Assembly: GCA_009920595.1 (NCBI GenBank)
Contig: RFZR01000061.1
Location: forward strand, 1-8,309
Direction of reading: 5' to 3'
Length of the DNA: 8,309 nucleotides
Source: Alphaproteobacteria bacterium
GTDB lineage: Bacteria; Pseudomonadota; Alphaproteobacteria; Rhizobiales; Beijerinckiaceae
A program made the translations under genes and the position numbers. Below the pieces are notes generated by a model. It worked only from the letters and a program-made list of their open reading frames with translations, had not been told where the DNA came from and searched no databases. Below are positions 1 to 6,933 of this stretch, piece by piece. How positions within the stretch are numbered: the stretch's first letter is position 1; every line of letters begins with the position of its first letter.

Positions 1-811
1 CATTCTCTAAACTGCCCTCCGAGAGGCCAAGCTCATGCATGTGAATGCCGTTCAACACAAAAAGTGAGCCGATGCCCGTCATCACGGCGCCCGCAATATC
101 TGTGCGGATGGCATCGCCAATCGCCAAAGTGCGCGCGGGGTTTGCCGCTTTGCCCGTAAGCGATGAGGCGAGTTCAAGCGCGGCTTTATAAATTGGCGGA
201 TAGGGCTTGCCGGCGTAAAGTGTTGAGCCGCCTTCTTCTTCATAAAGTTTTGCAATCGCGCCCGCGCAATCGATCAAACGATTGCCGCGCTCAACGACAA
301 TATCCGGATTTGCGCAAAGCATCGGTAAATTGCGTTTCAGTGCTTCATTGATAAAGCCGCGATAATTTTCGGCGGTCTCTGTTTCATCATCATGAAGACC
401 GGTGCACACAATCACATCGGCTTGATCAAGTGCAACATTCGGAATCGTGAGTCCTTTGAATAGACCGGCATCACGCTCCGGCCCCAGCCAGTGATAGCGA
501 CGCCATTCACCAGACATAAGGACGGTGCGCGTGACATCGCCAGATGTCACAATGCCATCATAAGCCTGACGCGACACAGAGAAGCGATCAAGAATGCCGA
601 CGATGTCTTCTGCAGGACGAGGCGCGTTCGAAACAAGAATAACGCGCCCACCCAATTTCCGAAACTGTTCAAGCGCGTCCGACGCCGCGCGATAACCATT
701 AATGCCATTGTGAAGAACGCCCCAGATATCGCATAAAATGACATCATAAGAGTCTGTGACGGCCGAGAGGCCTGAGATGACGGGCGCGATGGTTTTAGGG
801 GATGTCGGCAC
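1..811 (-). CDS. HAD-superfamily class IIA (NagD-like) hydrolase, TIGR01459-type, C-terminus cut by window edge
   Basis: Predicted cytoplasmic phosphatase-like hydrolase of the HAD superfamily, class IIA; the substrate is unknown. The first 270 residues are present and family members are only slightly longer, so little is missing. Motif I is DIWGVLHNG (D28 would be the nucleophile; the usual second Asp is W30, as I recall for this subfamily). Motif II is VSNAPRP (S61), a CANPD segment lies at 166-170, the motif III lysine is K202 in AGKPYPPIY, and motif IV is IGDAIRTDIAGA (D233, D238). The start is the GTG at 811: an in-frame stop lies 60 nt upstream, no ATG is available before motif I, and GGAG sits 11 nt upstream. 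It begins 59 nt after the EAL-like gene on the same strand, so the two are probably co-transcribed. The family call is firm; the physiological role is not known. Confidence 0.88.
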   Translation of the reverse strand, partial: MPTSPKTIAPVISGLSAVTDSYDVILCDIWGVLHNGINGYRAASDALEQFRKLGGRVILVSNAPRPAEDIVGILDRFSVSRQAYDGIVTSGDVTRTVLMSGEWRRYHWLGPERDAGLFKGLTIPNVALDQADVIVCTGLHDDETETAENYRGFINEALKRNLPMLCANPDIVVERGNRLIDCAGAIAKLYEEEGGSTLYAGKPYPPIYKAALELASSLTGKAANPARTLAIGDAIRTDIAGAVMTGIGSLFVLNGIHMHELGLSEGSLEN

Positions 812-870
812 GATACGCTTAACTCCACGGATGAGTGTGGAGCGGGCTATCGGCCCTTCGCCTCAACCTG

Positions 871-2172
871 TCAAGCGGAACGGCGTTGCAAACGCTCGCG
901 AAGCGATGCCGGACGCAATTCTATGGGACGCATCACCTCTTCCGCGTGATGGTCTTCAAAAATGGCTTTGAGATCGGCATACGCATTTTGCGCCTTGTTG
1001 GACAAAGCGGGCTTTGCTCTTCCGATTTTACGGGTCACGGATCGTTCGGCAAAATGAATGCCAAGATCTTCGGTTGCTTTGATGTGGTCGTTCGACGTCA
1101 ACTCGATGGCGATCATATCGATTCCGCCGCGTTCAAAGAGAGCAATCAAATCAGCGGGGTGAATTGATAAGTTAGAAGGCTTCCGGAGGGTTTCAATCAT
1201 AAGATCACCCGACAGCATGACAAAGTTCGGATTGAGACGAACAAGATCGCTCGGCGCCGCAATCAAATCATGATTTAATCTGAGGCCCACTACGAACCCC
1301 GCCTGCTGCAATGATTTCATTAATACCGGAAGTCGTAAATTGGCATGGTCCAGAGGTTCTGAGGGAAGCACAAGTCCGATTTTGTTTTTGATCGACGGGC
1401 TCTTCTCTATAACGCTCCGAATATCGGCAATCCCTTGGGGGTCGGCCAAAATTTCTTTACCGATCGGGCAGAGATGGATAGGGGCTTCAAGATCAGAAGA
1501 ATCCTGCAAAGCCATATTGTAAGTTAATGCCACACGCACACGATCAAAAAATTTGATTACGTCTCCGCTCACTTGAGCTGCACGCAAATCAGCCTCTGCC
1601 AAAGTGCCTGCATTTTTGTCATCGCATTTCATGACGATGAAACGATACGCAAAACGCCCGCTCATTCTTGATTCAATGTCCACAGGCTCGATTTTGATTT
1701 GCCCGGCACTCAAGGATTTTCGGATCGCGACTTCATCAAGATGGCTCTTTTTCAAAAGCGGAGGCGCCGCGGGGGATGCTGATATTTGATGTTGAATTTT
1801 TGAATCAAGCGACGTTAGCCGGGTTTCGAGTGCGCCAATTTTGATGGCCAAACGATCAAGATCGCCAGTGGTCACCGGCGGGGCTTTGTTTTCGATTGCC
1901 AATAACCGAACTTCAGCGGTTTGATGGGCGGCTTCAAGAAATTTGAGACGGGACTCGAGTGAGGGCGTGTCTGTGGACGCAGGCTTACTTGGCAAGATTT
2001 GGCGCAAGAGCGCGGGAACACCAATGGCGCCAATGCCAATCGCCGCCGCCGCAAGCTCGAGCGATCCCGTCGCTGCGAACAAGGCAAAGCCCACAATAAA
2101 AGCCACAGAGAACGCGCTAACGATTAAGAGCTCCGCCCGTTTCTCTAGCCAAATTCGGAGTGTTGACGCCAT
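871..2172 (-). CDS. membrane-anchored protein with degenerate EAL domain, TipF-like architecture
   Basis: A 433-residue protein. Two hydrophobic segments (about 13-34 and 38-58) are followed by a heptad-rich, probably coiled-coil region (about 70-132) and a C-terminal region (about 150-400) whose pattern follows an EAL (c-di-GMP phosphodiesterase) domain. The residues expected to bind metal and catalyse are absent: the EAL motif position reads AYRF (175-178), the usual DDFG position reads LNHD (299-302), and the usual KID position reads MLSG (319-322). It is therefore unlikely to hydrolyse c-di-GMP and may bind it or act structurally. Two membrane segments, a coiled coil and a C-terminal EAL domain is the layout of Caulobacter TipF, a flagellar positioning factor, but no flagellar gene is in the window. 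The start at 2172 is the first ATG after an in-frame TAG 15 nt upstream; no strong Shine-Dalgarno is visible. The EAL relationship is likely and TipF orthology tentative. Confidence 0.7.
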   Translation of the reverse strand: MASTLRIWLEKRAELLIVSAFSVAFIVGFALFAATGSLELAAAAIGIGAIGVPALLRQILPSKPASTDTPSLESRLKFLEAAHQTAEVRLLAIENKAPPVTTGDLDRLAIKIGALETRLTSLDSKIQHQISASPAAPPLLKKSHLDEVAIRKSLSAGQIKIEPVDIESRMSGRFAYRFIVMKCDDKNAGTLAEADLRAAQVSGDVIKFFDRVRVALTYNMALQDSSDLEAPIHLCPIGKEILADPQGIADIRSVIEKSPSIKNKIGLVLPSEPLDHANLRLPVLMKSLQQAGFVVGLRLNHDLIAAPSDLVRLNPNFVMLSGDLMIETLRKPSNLSIHPADLIALFERGGIDMIAIELTSNDHIKATEDLGIHFAERSVTRKIGRAKPALSNKAQNAYADLKAIFEDHHAEEVMRPIELRPASLRERLQRRSA

Positions 2173-2222
2173 GATTGCGTTTGGGCCTAGTTTTTGTTCG
2201 TGTTCTTGATAACTGGTGGACT

Positions 2223-2254
2223 ATTTATGAAACAATCGTGCTAGACCCATAAAT
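2223..2254. promoter_or_regulatory. inverted repeat in the divergent EAL/copZ-like intergenic region
   Basis: ATTTATG (2223-2229) and CATAAAT (2248-2254) form a perfect 7-bp inverted repeat with an 18-nt spacer. It brackets the candidate -35 box of the metal-binding gene, so it could be an operator for that gene or for the divergent EAL gene. It does not match any copper-regulator operator that I know. Its AT-rich arms could also arise by chance. Confidence 0.25.
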
Positions 2255-2270
2255 GATTCGCGCGCATAAT
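2242..2270 (+). promoter_or_regulatory. candidate sigma-70-type promoter for the copZ-like gene
   Basis: TAGACC (2242-2247, four of six matches to TTGACA) and CATAAT (2265-2270, five of six matches to TATAAT) are separated by exactly 17 nt and point toward the metal-binding gene. Transcription would begin near 2277, giving a leader of about 50 nt. This is a consensus match by eye only. Confidence 0.35.
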
Positions 2271-2328
2271 CAGCGGGAAATAGTTCTAATTTATTACGTT
2301 ACGTCAAGTTTTCATGGAGTATTGTGTC

Positions 2329-2544
2329 ATGGCTGAAGCGAAAATCGTTGTTTTCAGTGTCAAAGGCATGACGTGTGGGGGCTGCGCGGAGGCCGTGAAG
2401 CGTGTGATCCGCAAAGCGGATCCCGATGCCGATATCTCCGTGGAGTTATCGTCAGGGCGCGTTGAAGCGAAGACGAAAGCTGAAGGCGGCTCGCTGGCCG
2501 CTGCAATTACAAAAGCGGGCTATGAGGCCGCCGTCGCCGCCTGA
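2329..2544 (+). CDS. small heavy-metal-associated (HMA) domain protein, CopZ-like copper chaperone
   Basis: A 71-residue stand-alone HMA domain, the usual size for CopZ/Atx1-type chaperones that carry Cu(I) in the cytoplasm to a P-type ATPase or a regulator. The metal site is GMTCGGC, with M14, C16 and C19. The following AEAVKRVI helix and the C-terminal LAAAITKAGYEA helix and strand fit the ferredoxin-like fold. I chose the ATG at 2329 over the in-frame ATG at 2314 because GGAG at 2316-2319 lies 9 nt before it, a good Shine-Dalgarno, and overlaps the earlier ATG. No copper ATPase or CueR-type regulator is in the window, so it is an orphan here. Its last 25 bp overlap the end of the ABC ATPase gene on the opposite strand. 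Copper is the likeliest ligand, but another soft metal cannot be excluded from sequence. Confidence 0.88.
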   Translation: MAEAKIVVFSVKGMTCGGCAEAVKRVIRKADPDADISVELSSGRVEAKTKAEGGSLAAAITKAGYEAAVAA

Positions 2545-3236
2545 TCTCCTGGGGCGGACTCATTCGCGATCCGCCCATCAACGATCTGGATTTGGCGATC
2601 AGCCTTGGCTGCCAATGCCGGATCATGCGTTACGATCACAACCGCCTTTTTTTCCTCATTAACGATCTGACGTAAGATTGAAACGACTTGGGCGCTCGAA
2701 GCCGTATCGAGATTTCCGGTTGGTTCATCTGCAAGAATGACAGAAGGTTCATTCGCCAAGGCACGCGCAATGGCCACGCGTTGTCTTTGGCCGCCGGAGA
2801 GTTGATCGGGCCTTTTCCATAGATGATCGGCAAGCCCTAGCGTCGTGAGGAGCTCGCGCGCGCGTGCGCGCTTCTTTGTGTCAGTTAAACGCCCGAGCGC
2901 GCGCATCGGTAACAGCACATTTTCGAGTGCCGAGAATTCGGGCAGCAAAAAATGAAATTGGAAAACAAAACCGAGCATGGCGAGGCGTAAATCAGCGCGA
3001 TGATTTTCATCAAGTGATTTAGTGGCCATGCCACTGACCAAGACATCGCCTTCGGTTGGGATATCGAGAAGGCCAAGAAGATACAGAAGCGATGATTTTC
3101 CTGAGCCTGAGGGGCCGGTGATGGCAACAAATTCACCGGGCATGACGCGCAAAGTTATGTCGCTCACAAGCGTGGTGGTAATTTCACCATAAAGGATACG
3201 GCCTGCATGGCGCGCTTCAATAAGAGGCGTCGTCAT
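2520..3236 (-). CDS. ABC transporter ATP-binding protein, LolD/MacB family
   Basis: A 238-residue nucleotide-binding subunit that would power the permease encoded just upstream. All ABC motifs are intact: Walker A GPSGSGKSS (near 41-49), Q-loop FQFHFLLPEFS, signature LSGGQRQRVAIARAL, Walker B VILADEPTGNLD and switch histidine VTHD. The FQFH Q-loop and the GLLDIPTEG segment are typical of the LolD/MacB/DevA branch, which drives mechanotransmission-type export rather than import. The ATG at 3236 overlaps the permease stop as ATGA, with GAGG 6 nt upstream inside the permease gene, so translational coupling is likely. The 3' end overlaps the copZ-like gene by 25 bp in a tail-to-tail arrangement. 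Nothing in this gene is broken. The substrate cannot be read from the ATPase. Confidence 0.93.
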   Translation of the reverse strand: MTTPLIEARHAGRILYGEITTTLVSDITLRVMPGEFVAITGPSGSGKSSLLYLLGLLDIPTEGDVLVSGMATKSLDENHRADLRLAMLGFVFQFHFLLPEFSALENVLLPMRALGRLTDTKKRARARELLTTLGLADHLWKRPDQLSGGQRQRVAIARALANEPSVILADEPTGNLDTASSAQVVSILRQIVNEEKKAVVIVTHDPALAAKADRQIQIVDGRIANESAPGDQAATAAS

Positions 3237-4468
3237 GATGCGCCTCGGATGATGTCAACGGGTTGAACGCGCGCGGCTTTGCGCGCGGGAAAAAATCCGG
3301 CAATCAATGAGGAGAGCAAGCCAACGGTTCCCGCTAATGCATAATGTTTCGGTGCATAAAGAATCGGGAGATGCGTCATGTCAGTGAAGCCGCTTCGAAA
3401 TTCGATCATACCGACCAAAACACAAAGCATATAACCAAGGATCCATCCGATAACCGTTCCCGCGCATCCAATCATTGCGGCTTCAAGAACGAAGATGGAT
3501 CGGACTGTTGCCGATCGCAGGCCAACAGATTTCATAATGGCAATGTCACGCGTCTTTTCATGCGTGATGGTTGAAATGATATTGTAAGTGCCGAAAGAGG
3601 CCACGAGTAAGATCGCACCGACCACCATGATCATGATGGCATTGCGGATTTGAAAAGCGGAGAGAATATCCTGATGCGACTCTTGCCATGATGTCGATTT
3701 ATAACCGACTTGTCTTTCGACCCGATTGGCAAGCGCCTCAGCGGCCATCACATCATCCGCCCGAATGCGGATTTCATTGATCAGTGCGGTACGGCCGTCA
3801 AGAATCTGTGCCGTCTTTAAAAGAACCACGGCTTGATTGTCGTCCGTCATACGATTGCCGGCATGAGAGAGTCCCACGACGCGGGCAAAAACAGGGGCGC
3901 CTTTTGTTGTGGCGAGGGAAAGGCTTGCCCCCACACTGACCCCCAGCTTTTCTGCAAGTCCGTCACCAAGGATGATCGCATTTGAAGCTTTATAAAGTGA
4001 GTCGAGTTGACCCTCGATCATTTGGCTTGCGAGTTTTGAAACCGTTTTTTCCCGCTTTGGATCTATTCCGATCACGCTGACTGCGAGATCGCGCCCGCCC
4101 GAGCGGATCAAGGCTTTTGTTGCGACCGAAGGCGCTACCGCACCCGGAAACCAGCTTTCGAGCGCTTCCATAAGCGCGAGTGGATTTTTGATGCCTCGTC
4201 TTTCGGTTTCTGTGGAGAGGCTTCGAAATTCAACCACATCAAATTGTTTTGTCGCCGGTTGCGCTGGCACTTCGCGCTGTTCATCGGTGACGGAAATATG
4301 CGGCATCGAGTCGACAAGTTGTCTGATAAAGTCTTTTTGCGAACCTTCCAACAAGCCGGCCATCATAACGGAAAAGCCTATACCGGTTGCGACACCGAAG
4401 ATGCCGACAAGTGTTTGTCGCAACCGCGCGGTGACATGTGTCCAGGCGATATCAAAAATCAGAGTCAT
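3233..4468 (-). CDS. ABC transporter permease, MacB/LolE (FtsX-domain) family
   Basis: A 411-residue inner-membrane permease with the MacB/LolCE topology. One N-terminal membrane helix (about 20-40) is followed by a large periplasmic domain (about 41-275, MacB-PCD-like, with the segment SVIGIDPKRE) and then three C-terminal helices (about 277-300, 326-352 and 375-397) forming the FtsX domain. The cytoplasmic loop EKTRDIAIMKSVGLRS (304-319) and the end FFPARKAARVQPVDIIRG are classic for the family. The gene is full length and overlaps its neighbours by ATGA at both ends, the adaptor C-terminal fragment upstream and the ATPase downstream. With a separate ATPase and a periplasmic adaptor it fits a DevBCA- or YknXYZ-like exporter better than the LolCDE lipoprotein-release complex, which has no adaptor. 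The substrate is unknown. Confidence 0.92.
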   Translation of the reverse strand: MTLIFDIAWTHVTARLRQTLVGIFGVATGIGFSVMMAGLLEGSQKDFIRQLVDSMPHISVTDEQREVPAQPATKQFDVVEFRSLSTETERRGIKNPLALMEALESWFPGAVAPSVATKALIRSGGRDLAVSVIGIDPKREKTVSKLASQMIEGQLDSLYKASNAIILGDGLAEKLGVSVGASLSLATTKGAPVFARVVGLSHAGNRMTDDNQAVVLLKTAQILDGRTALINEIRIRADDVMAAEALANRVERQVGYKSTSWQESHQDILSAFQIRNAIMIMVVGAILLVASFGTYNIISTITHEKTRDIAIMKSVGLRSATVRSIFVLEAAMIGCAGTVIGWILGYMLCVLVGMIEFRSGFTDMTHLPILYAPKHYALAGTVGLLSSLIAGFFPARKAARVQPVDIIRGAS

Positions 4469-4719
4469 GGAGCGGTGCCTGATACGCGAATTCGCATAGT
4501 GTCTTTGATTCCTTGTGGCAGGGGGGCGATGATCTGTTCGCCTTCAGCAACACCGTCTTTAATTTCAACCATGCGTGTACCGCGAATGCCTGTCGTCACG
4601 GCTTTCTTCTGCATTTTGTCATTCGTGAAAACAAAGACATGACCATCACTCAAAGCTTCTGCAGGAAGGAGAAGGGTGTCTTGACGTTCATCGGTTACGA
4701 TATTGGCTTCAACACTCAT
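4465..4719 (-). CDS. C-terminal fragment of the periplasmic adaptor
   Basis: An 84-residue open frame that resembles the C-terminal, membrane-proximal part of HlyD/MacA-type adaptors: MSVEANIV, the strand LLLPAEAL and the segment KAVTTGIRGTRMVEI. Its ATG overlaps the stop of the upstream fragment as ATGA, so it could be translated by reinitiation. It has no signal peptide of its own and is unlikely to reach the periplasm. The open frame also reads upstream of this ATG, to about 4800, as adaptor-like sequence (KGDPTTKTFRVHLALP), which shows that the ATG is internal to an ancestral gene. The 3' end overlaps the permease start. Confidence 0.65.
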   Translation of the reverse strand: MSVEANIVTDERQDTLLLPAEALSDGHVFVFTNDKMQKKAVTTGIRGTRMVEIKDGVAEGEQIIAPLPQGIKDTMRIRVSGTAP

Positions 4720-5408
4720 ACCGATGAGAAGCGGTGTGTCATCCGGCAGAGCGAGATGGACCCGAAAGGTCTTCGTCGTCGGATCGCCTTTAAGGTTCTT
4801 TGGCCCGCTTTTACGCGGGCAATATCGTCTTCATTGACATCGGCGGTGACTTGCAAGGGGCGTGGTTGGCCAATCCAAAAAATCACATCGCCGGGACCTA
4901 CAATTTCACCCGCGGAAAAATCTTCGCGTAAAACAGCGCCATCAATTGGCGCGCGCAGAATCAAATCATCAAGCGCTTCACGCGCTGCCGCAACGCGTGC
5001 GTCGATTTCTTTCAAGGCGGTCGAGGCTTGTTCAACGGCTGTGGCCGCTGCCACGTTACGCCCTAATAATTCTGATGCACGGCGCAGATCATTTTCAAGC
5101 TTTTCGCGACGTGCAAGTAATTCATCTAGGGCAGCTTGTTCGAGCGAGGAATCTTGCCGCGCGATTTCCTCGCCCGTTTTGACAAGGCGTCCCTCGCATG
5201 TGCAGGTCTTGATCAATCTCTTGCGTGCAAGCGGTGCGACCTTCGCCCACGAGACCGGTTCAACAACACCCGTAGCATAAACAACCTCTGCCGCAGAACC
5301 GCGTGTGACGCGAACAAGTGTGACGGTGACAGGATCAATAAAGAACCACCAGATAAGCGCGGCTAAGCCCGCCGCGATGAGGACAATACAGAGGGTCAAA
5401 AGCCTCAC
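4716..5408 (-). CDS. N-terminal fragment of the periplasmic adaptor, membrane-anchored
   Basis: A 230-residue open frame. A single N-terminal membrane segment (about 4-23) would anchor it, with the rest in the periplasm. A lipoyl-like half-motif (VAPLARKRLIKTCTCEGRLV, 57-76, with a CTCEG pair of cysteines) leads into an alpha-helical hairpin (about 85-147, LARREKLENDLRRASELLGR), the second lipoyl half (LILRAPIDGAVLRED, 149-163) and the start of the beta barrel (LQVTADVNEDDIARV). The last 27 residues after AGQ are arginine-rich, do not resemble the family, and are read out of frame. The start is a GTG at 5408 with a strong GGAGG (5416-5420) 7 nt upstream. It follows the regulator-like gene by 89 nt. 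Confidence 0.78.
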   Translation of the reverse strand: MRLLTLCIVLIAAGLAALIWWFFIDPVTVTLVRVTRGSAAEVVYATGVVEPVSWAKVAPLARKRLIKTCTCEGRLVKTGEEIARQDSSLEQAALDELLARREKLENDLRRASELLGRNVAAATAVEQASTALKEIDARVAAAREALDDLILRAPIDGAVLREDFSAGEIVGPGDVIFWIGQPRPLQVTADVNEDDIARVKAGQRTLKAIRRRRPFGSISLCRMTHRFSSV

Positions 5409-5415
5409 GGGGCGG

Positions 5416-5420
5416 CCTCC
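5416..5420 (-). promoter_or_regulatory. Shine-Dalgarno deciding the GTG start of the adaptor
   Basis: GGAGG on the minus strand lies 7 nt before the GTG at 5408. It is the strongest ribosome-binding site I saw in the window and supports this GTG start. Confidence 0.7.
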
Positions 5421-5497
5421 GAAATCAGCGAAAAAGTCGATGAAGCGTTTTCAAGAGACTCTTTAAGCGCGAAGAGCGTGAAACGATTTGCGCTGGA

Positions 5498-6835
5498 TCA
5501 ATCCTCTTCGGGCCCGGCTTCGAGGATCGTCGCTTGGGCGATGAGCAGTGCGGCTTTTTCACTTTGACCCAAAATTTCGCGGCGACGTGCGTCATCACGT
5601 AAGAGAGACGGGTCGAAAGGATTTGCAGAGATGGCTTTTTCGCCCCATTCCTGCGCTTTTGGATCACCGCGAGTCATTGCTAGATTTGCGAGTAAATTAG
5701 CGGCATCGGCGTTGGCGGGATCAAGCGTATAGGCCATTTTCGCTTCAAGCTCGGTTTTTTCAATCTCATCGGGTGTAACAGAAGCACGTAAAAGTGCTGA
5801 CGAGGCAAGCAGTACAGCGCTTTCGCTGCGATCAATGAGCGCTTCATCGAGGCATCGCCGCGCCGCAGTATTCAGCGGAGTCGCGGCACTGCGGATTGCG
5901 GCATCTGTCACGGCGAGGCAGGCCCTTACCGCGTTGCGCCCAGAGACTGAGTCGATTTTTGCAGGCATGGCATCGGATCGGATAGGTCCATTTCTGCCGG
6001 CAATCCGAGACGCCAAGCGGTGAGCGGCGATGCGCATGCTGTTCGGATCTGATGCGATGTGAAGATGTGTTGTCCAAATCACGCGGCCGGTTGCGGCATG
6101 GCGTAACCGGAGATCAATCTTGTATTTTAAATTGTCTTTGTATGATGCGCCCTCGACCACATAAAGATCTTCGGGAGGGCGCGGTACCATTCCCGAAAAT
6201 GCGATGACTCCACTGAAATGTACAGCTGCCTCAACCACCATATCCGCGAGATTAAGGCCTTCGGTGCTAGGTAAGCCGGAAATGGATCCGGCAATCAGCG
6301 CGCCAAATCGTGGGCGTGTATCGACACTGTTATCGGTTGCAGAAGGCCGCGCGTCGAGAAGTAACAATGTTGTCGAAACGAGAAAGCCCATCACCGCCAA
6401 TAAGGCAACAGCATTGCGCACTTGCGTCCAATAGATTTGGGCACGATCAATGACTCGTTTCTGTAACGTATCAGGGACATAAGGGGGGCGTTCTTCCGGA
6501 TCTTCATCGCGGCCATGAATGACGATTGAATAACCGCCACGGGGCATTGTGATCCTGACCGGGTCGTCTCTGCCTTCGGCAAGATAATAGCGATCAAGTG
6601 CACGGCGCAGACGTGTTGCCTCAACACGAACGATGGGATCCGTTTGCGGATCGAAATCTGCGTTTCGGCCTAAAACTTCTGTTGCGACTGTATAGGCTTT
6701 GAGCAAAGCCCCGCGACCTTCCAAAGTCCGGCTGACGGAGAAGGTTAAGAACGCCGCGAGTTGAGGCGCTGTCTTAAACTCGGCGCTCAATAACACTTTA
6801 TCGCGCGGAATGTCTTGCCATGGGATTTCGCGCAT
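5498..6835 (-). CDS. membrane-anchored regulator-like protein with cytoplasmic N-terminal domain and helical TPR-like tail
   Basis: A 445-residue protein. Its first ~105 residues match a domain I recall from rhizobial and acidobacterial proteins annotated variously as CadC-like, adenylate-cyclase-like or TPR proteins: LKAYTVATEVLGR (45-57), FDPQTDPIVRVEATRLRRAL (61-80) and MPRGGYSIVI (97-106). One membrane helix (about 142-161) follows, then a region (about 176-280) with NLADMVVEAAVHFSG that resembles the secretin- or FlgO-like periplasmic part of such proteins, and a helical tail (about 320-440) with TPR-like repeats (LDPANADAANLLANLAM). C303 and C329 could form a disulfide if periplasmic. 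The N-terminal domain may bind DNA, but that is inference. The ATG at 6835 lacks a clear Shine-Dalgarno. It heads the exporter locus, 89 nt before the adaptor, and may sense envelope state or control the exporter. Confidence 0.72.
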   Translation of the reverse strand: MREIPWQDIPRDKVLLSAEFKTAPQLAAFLTFSVSRTLEGRGALLKAYTVATEVLGRNADFDPQTDPIVRVEATRLRRALDRYYLAEGRDDPVRITMPRGGYSIVIHGRDEDPEERPPYVPDTLQKRVIDRAQIYWTQVRNAVALLAVMGFLVSTTLLLLDARPSATDNSVDTRPRFGALIAGSISGLPSTEGLNLADMVVEAAVHFSGVIAFSGMVPRPPEDLYVVEGASYKDNLKYKIDLRLRHAATGRVIWTTHLHIASDPNSMRIAAHRLASRIAGRNGPIRSDAMPAKIDSVSGRNAVRACLAVTDAAIRSAATPLNTAARRCLDEALIDRSESAVLLASSALLRASVTPDEIEKTELEAKMAYTLDPANADAANLLANLAMTRGDPKAQEWGEKAISANPFDPSLLRDDARRREILGQSEKAALLIAQATILEAGPEED

Positions 6836-6857
6836 TGATGAGAGGCCATTACGCTGT

Positions 6858-6933
6858 GTTTGATCGCCGTACCCGGCTCACGGGTGAGTTCGGCGTGATG
6901 TTCTTGATGACCAACGCCCGTTTGAAGGGCGTT
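6858..6933 (-). repeat. pair of hairpins in the presumed 5' leader of the regulator/exporter locus
   Basis: AACGCCC (6913-6919) and GGGCGTT (6927-6933) form a perfect 7-bp stem with a 7-nt loop. Closer to the gene, ACCCG and CGGGT with a 5-nt loop form a second stem inside about 6868-6886, flanked by GCCG and CGGC that could extend it with bulges. Neither stem is followed by a T-run on either strand, so they do not look like intrinsic terminators. They could be leader structures or an operator. The stem is seen directly; the role is not known. Confidence 0.35.

Larger units (their letters stand above)
4465..5408 (-). pseudogene. periplasmic adaptor (HlyD/MacA-type membrane fusion protein) gene with disrupted reading frame
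   Basis: The two open frames 5408-4716 and 4719-4465 together make one membrane fusion protein. Homology-like sequence continues without a gap only if the frame is shifted near 4800: the first frame reads sensibly to VKAGQ (residues 199-203), and the second then continues from about 4800 with KNLKGDPTTKTFRVHLALP into GMSVEANIV. Joined, this gives about 314 residues. From memory of related adaptors, about 20 further residues of the beta-barrel domain belong between the GQ turn and KGDP, so the lesion appears to be a deletion of a length not divisible by three rather than a simple one-base slip. The intact permease and ATPase downstream suggest a recent event or a sequencing error. I see no convincing slippery sequence for programmed frameshifting. 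Confidence 0.72.

Noticed and set aside
2314..2328. Upstream ATG as start of the copper-chaperone-like gene
   Set aside because: It overlaps the good GGAG that serves the ATG at 2329 and would add MEYCV, which is not typical of the family.
4790..4810. Programmed ribosomal frameshift in the adaptor
   Set aside because: No X-XXY-YYZ slippery heptamer or strong downstream stem at the switch, and a missing segment is a better explanation.
4513..5280. A 255-codon open frame on the plus strand, antisense to the adaptor
   Set aside because: Its translation is serine- and arginine-rich with no recognisable motif, while the minus strand encodes clear adaptor domains. It is an antisense shadow.
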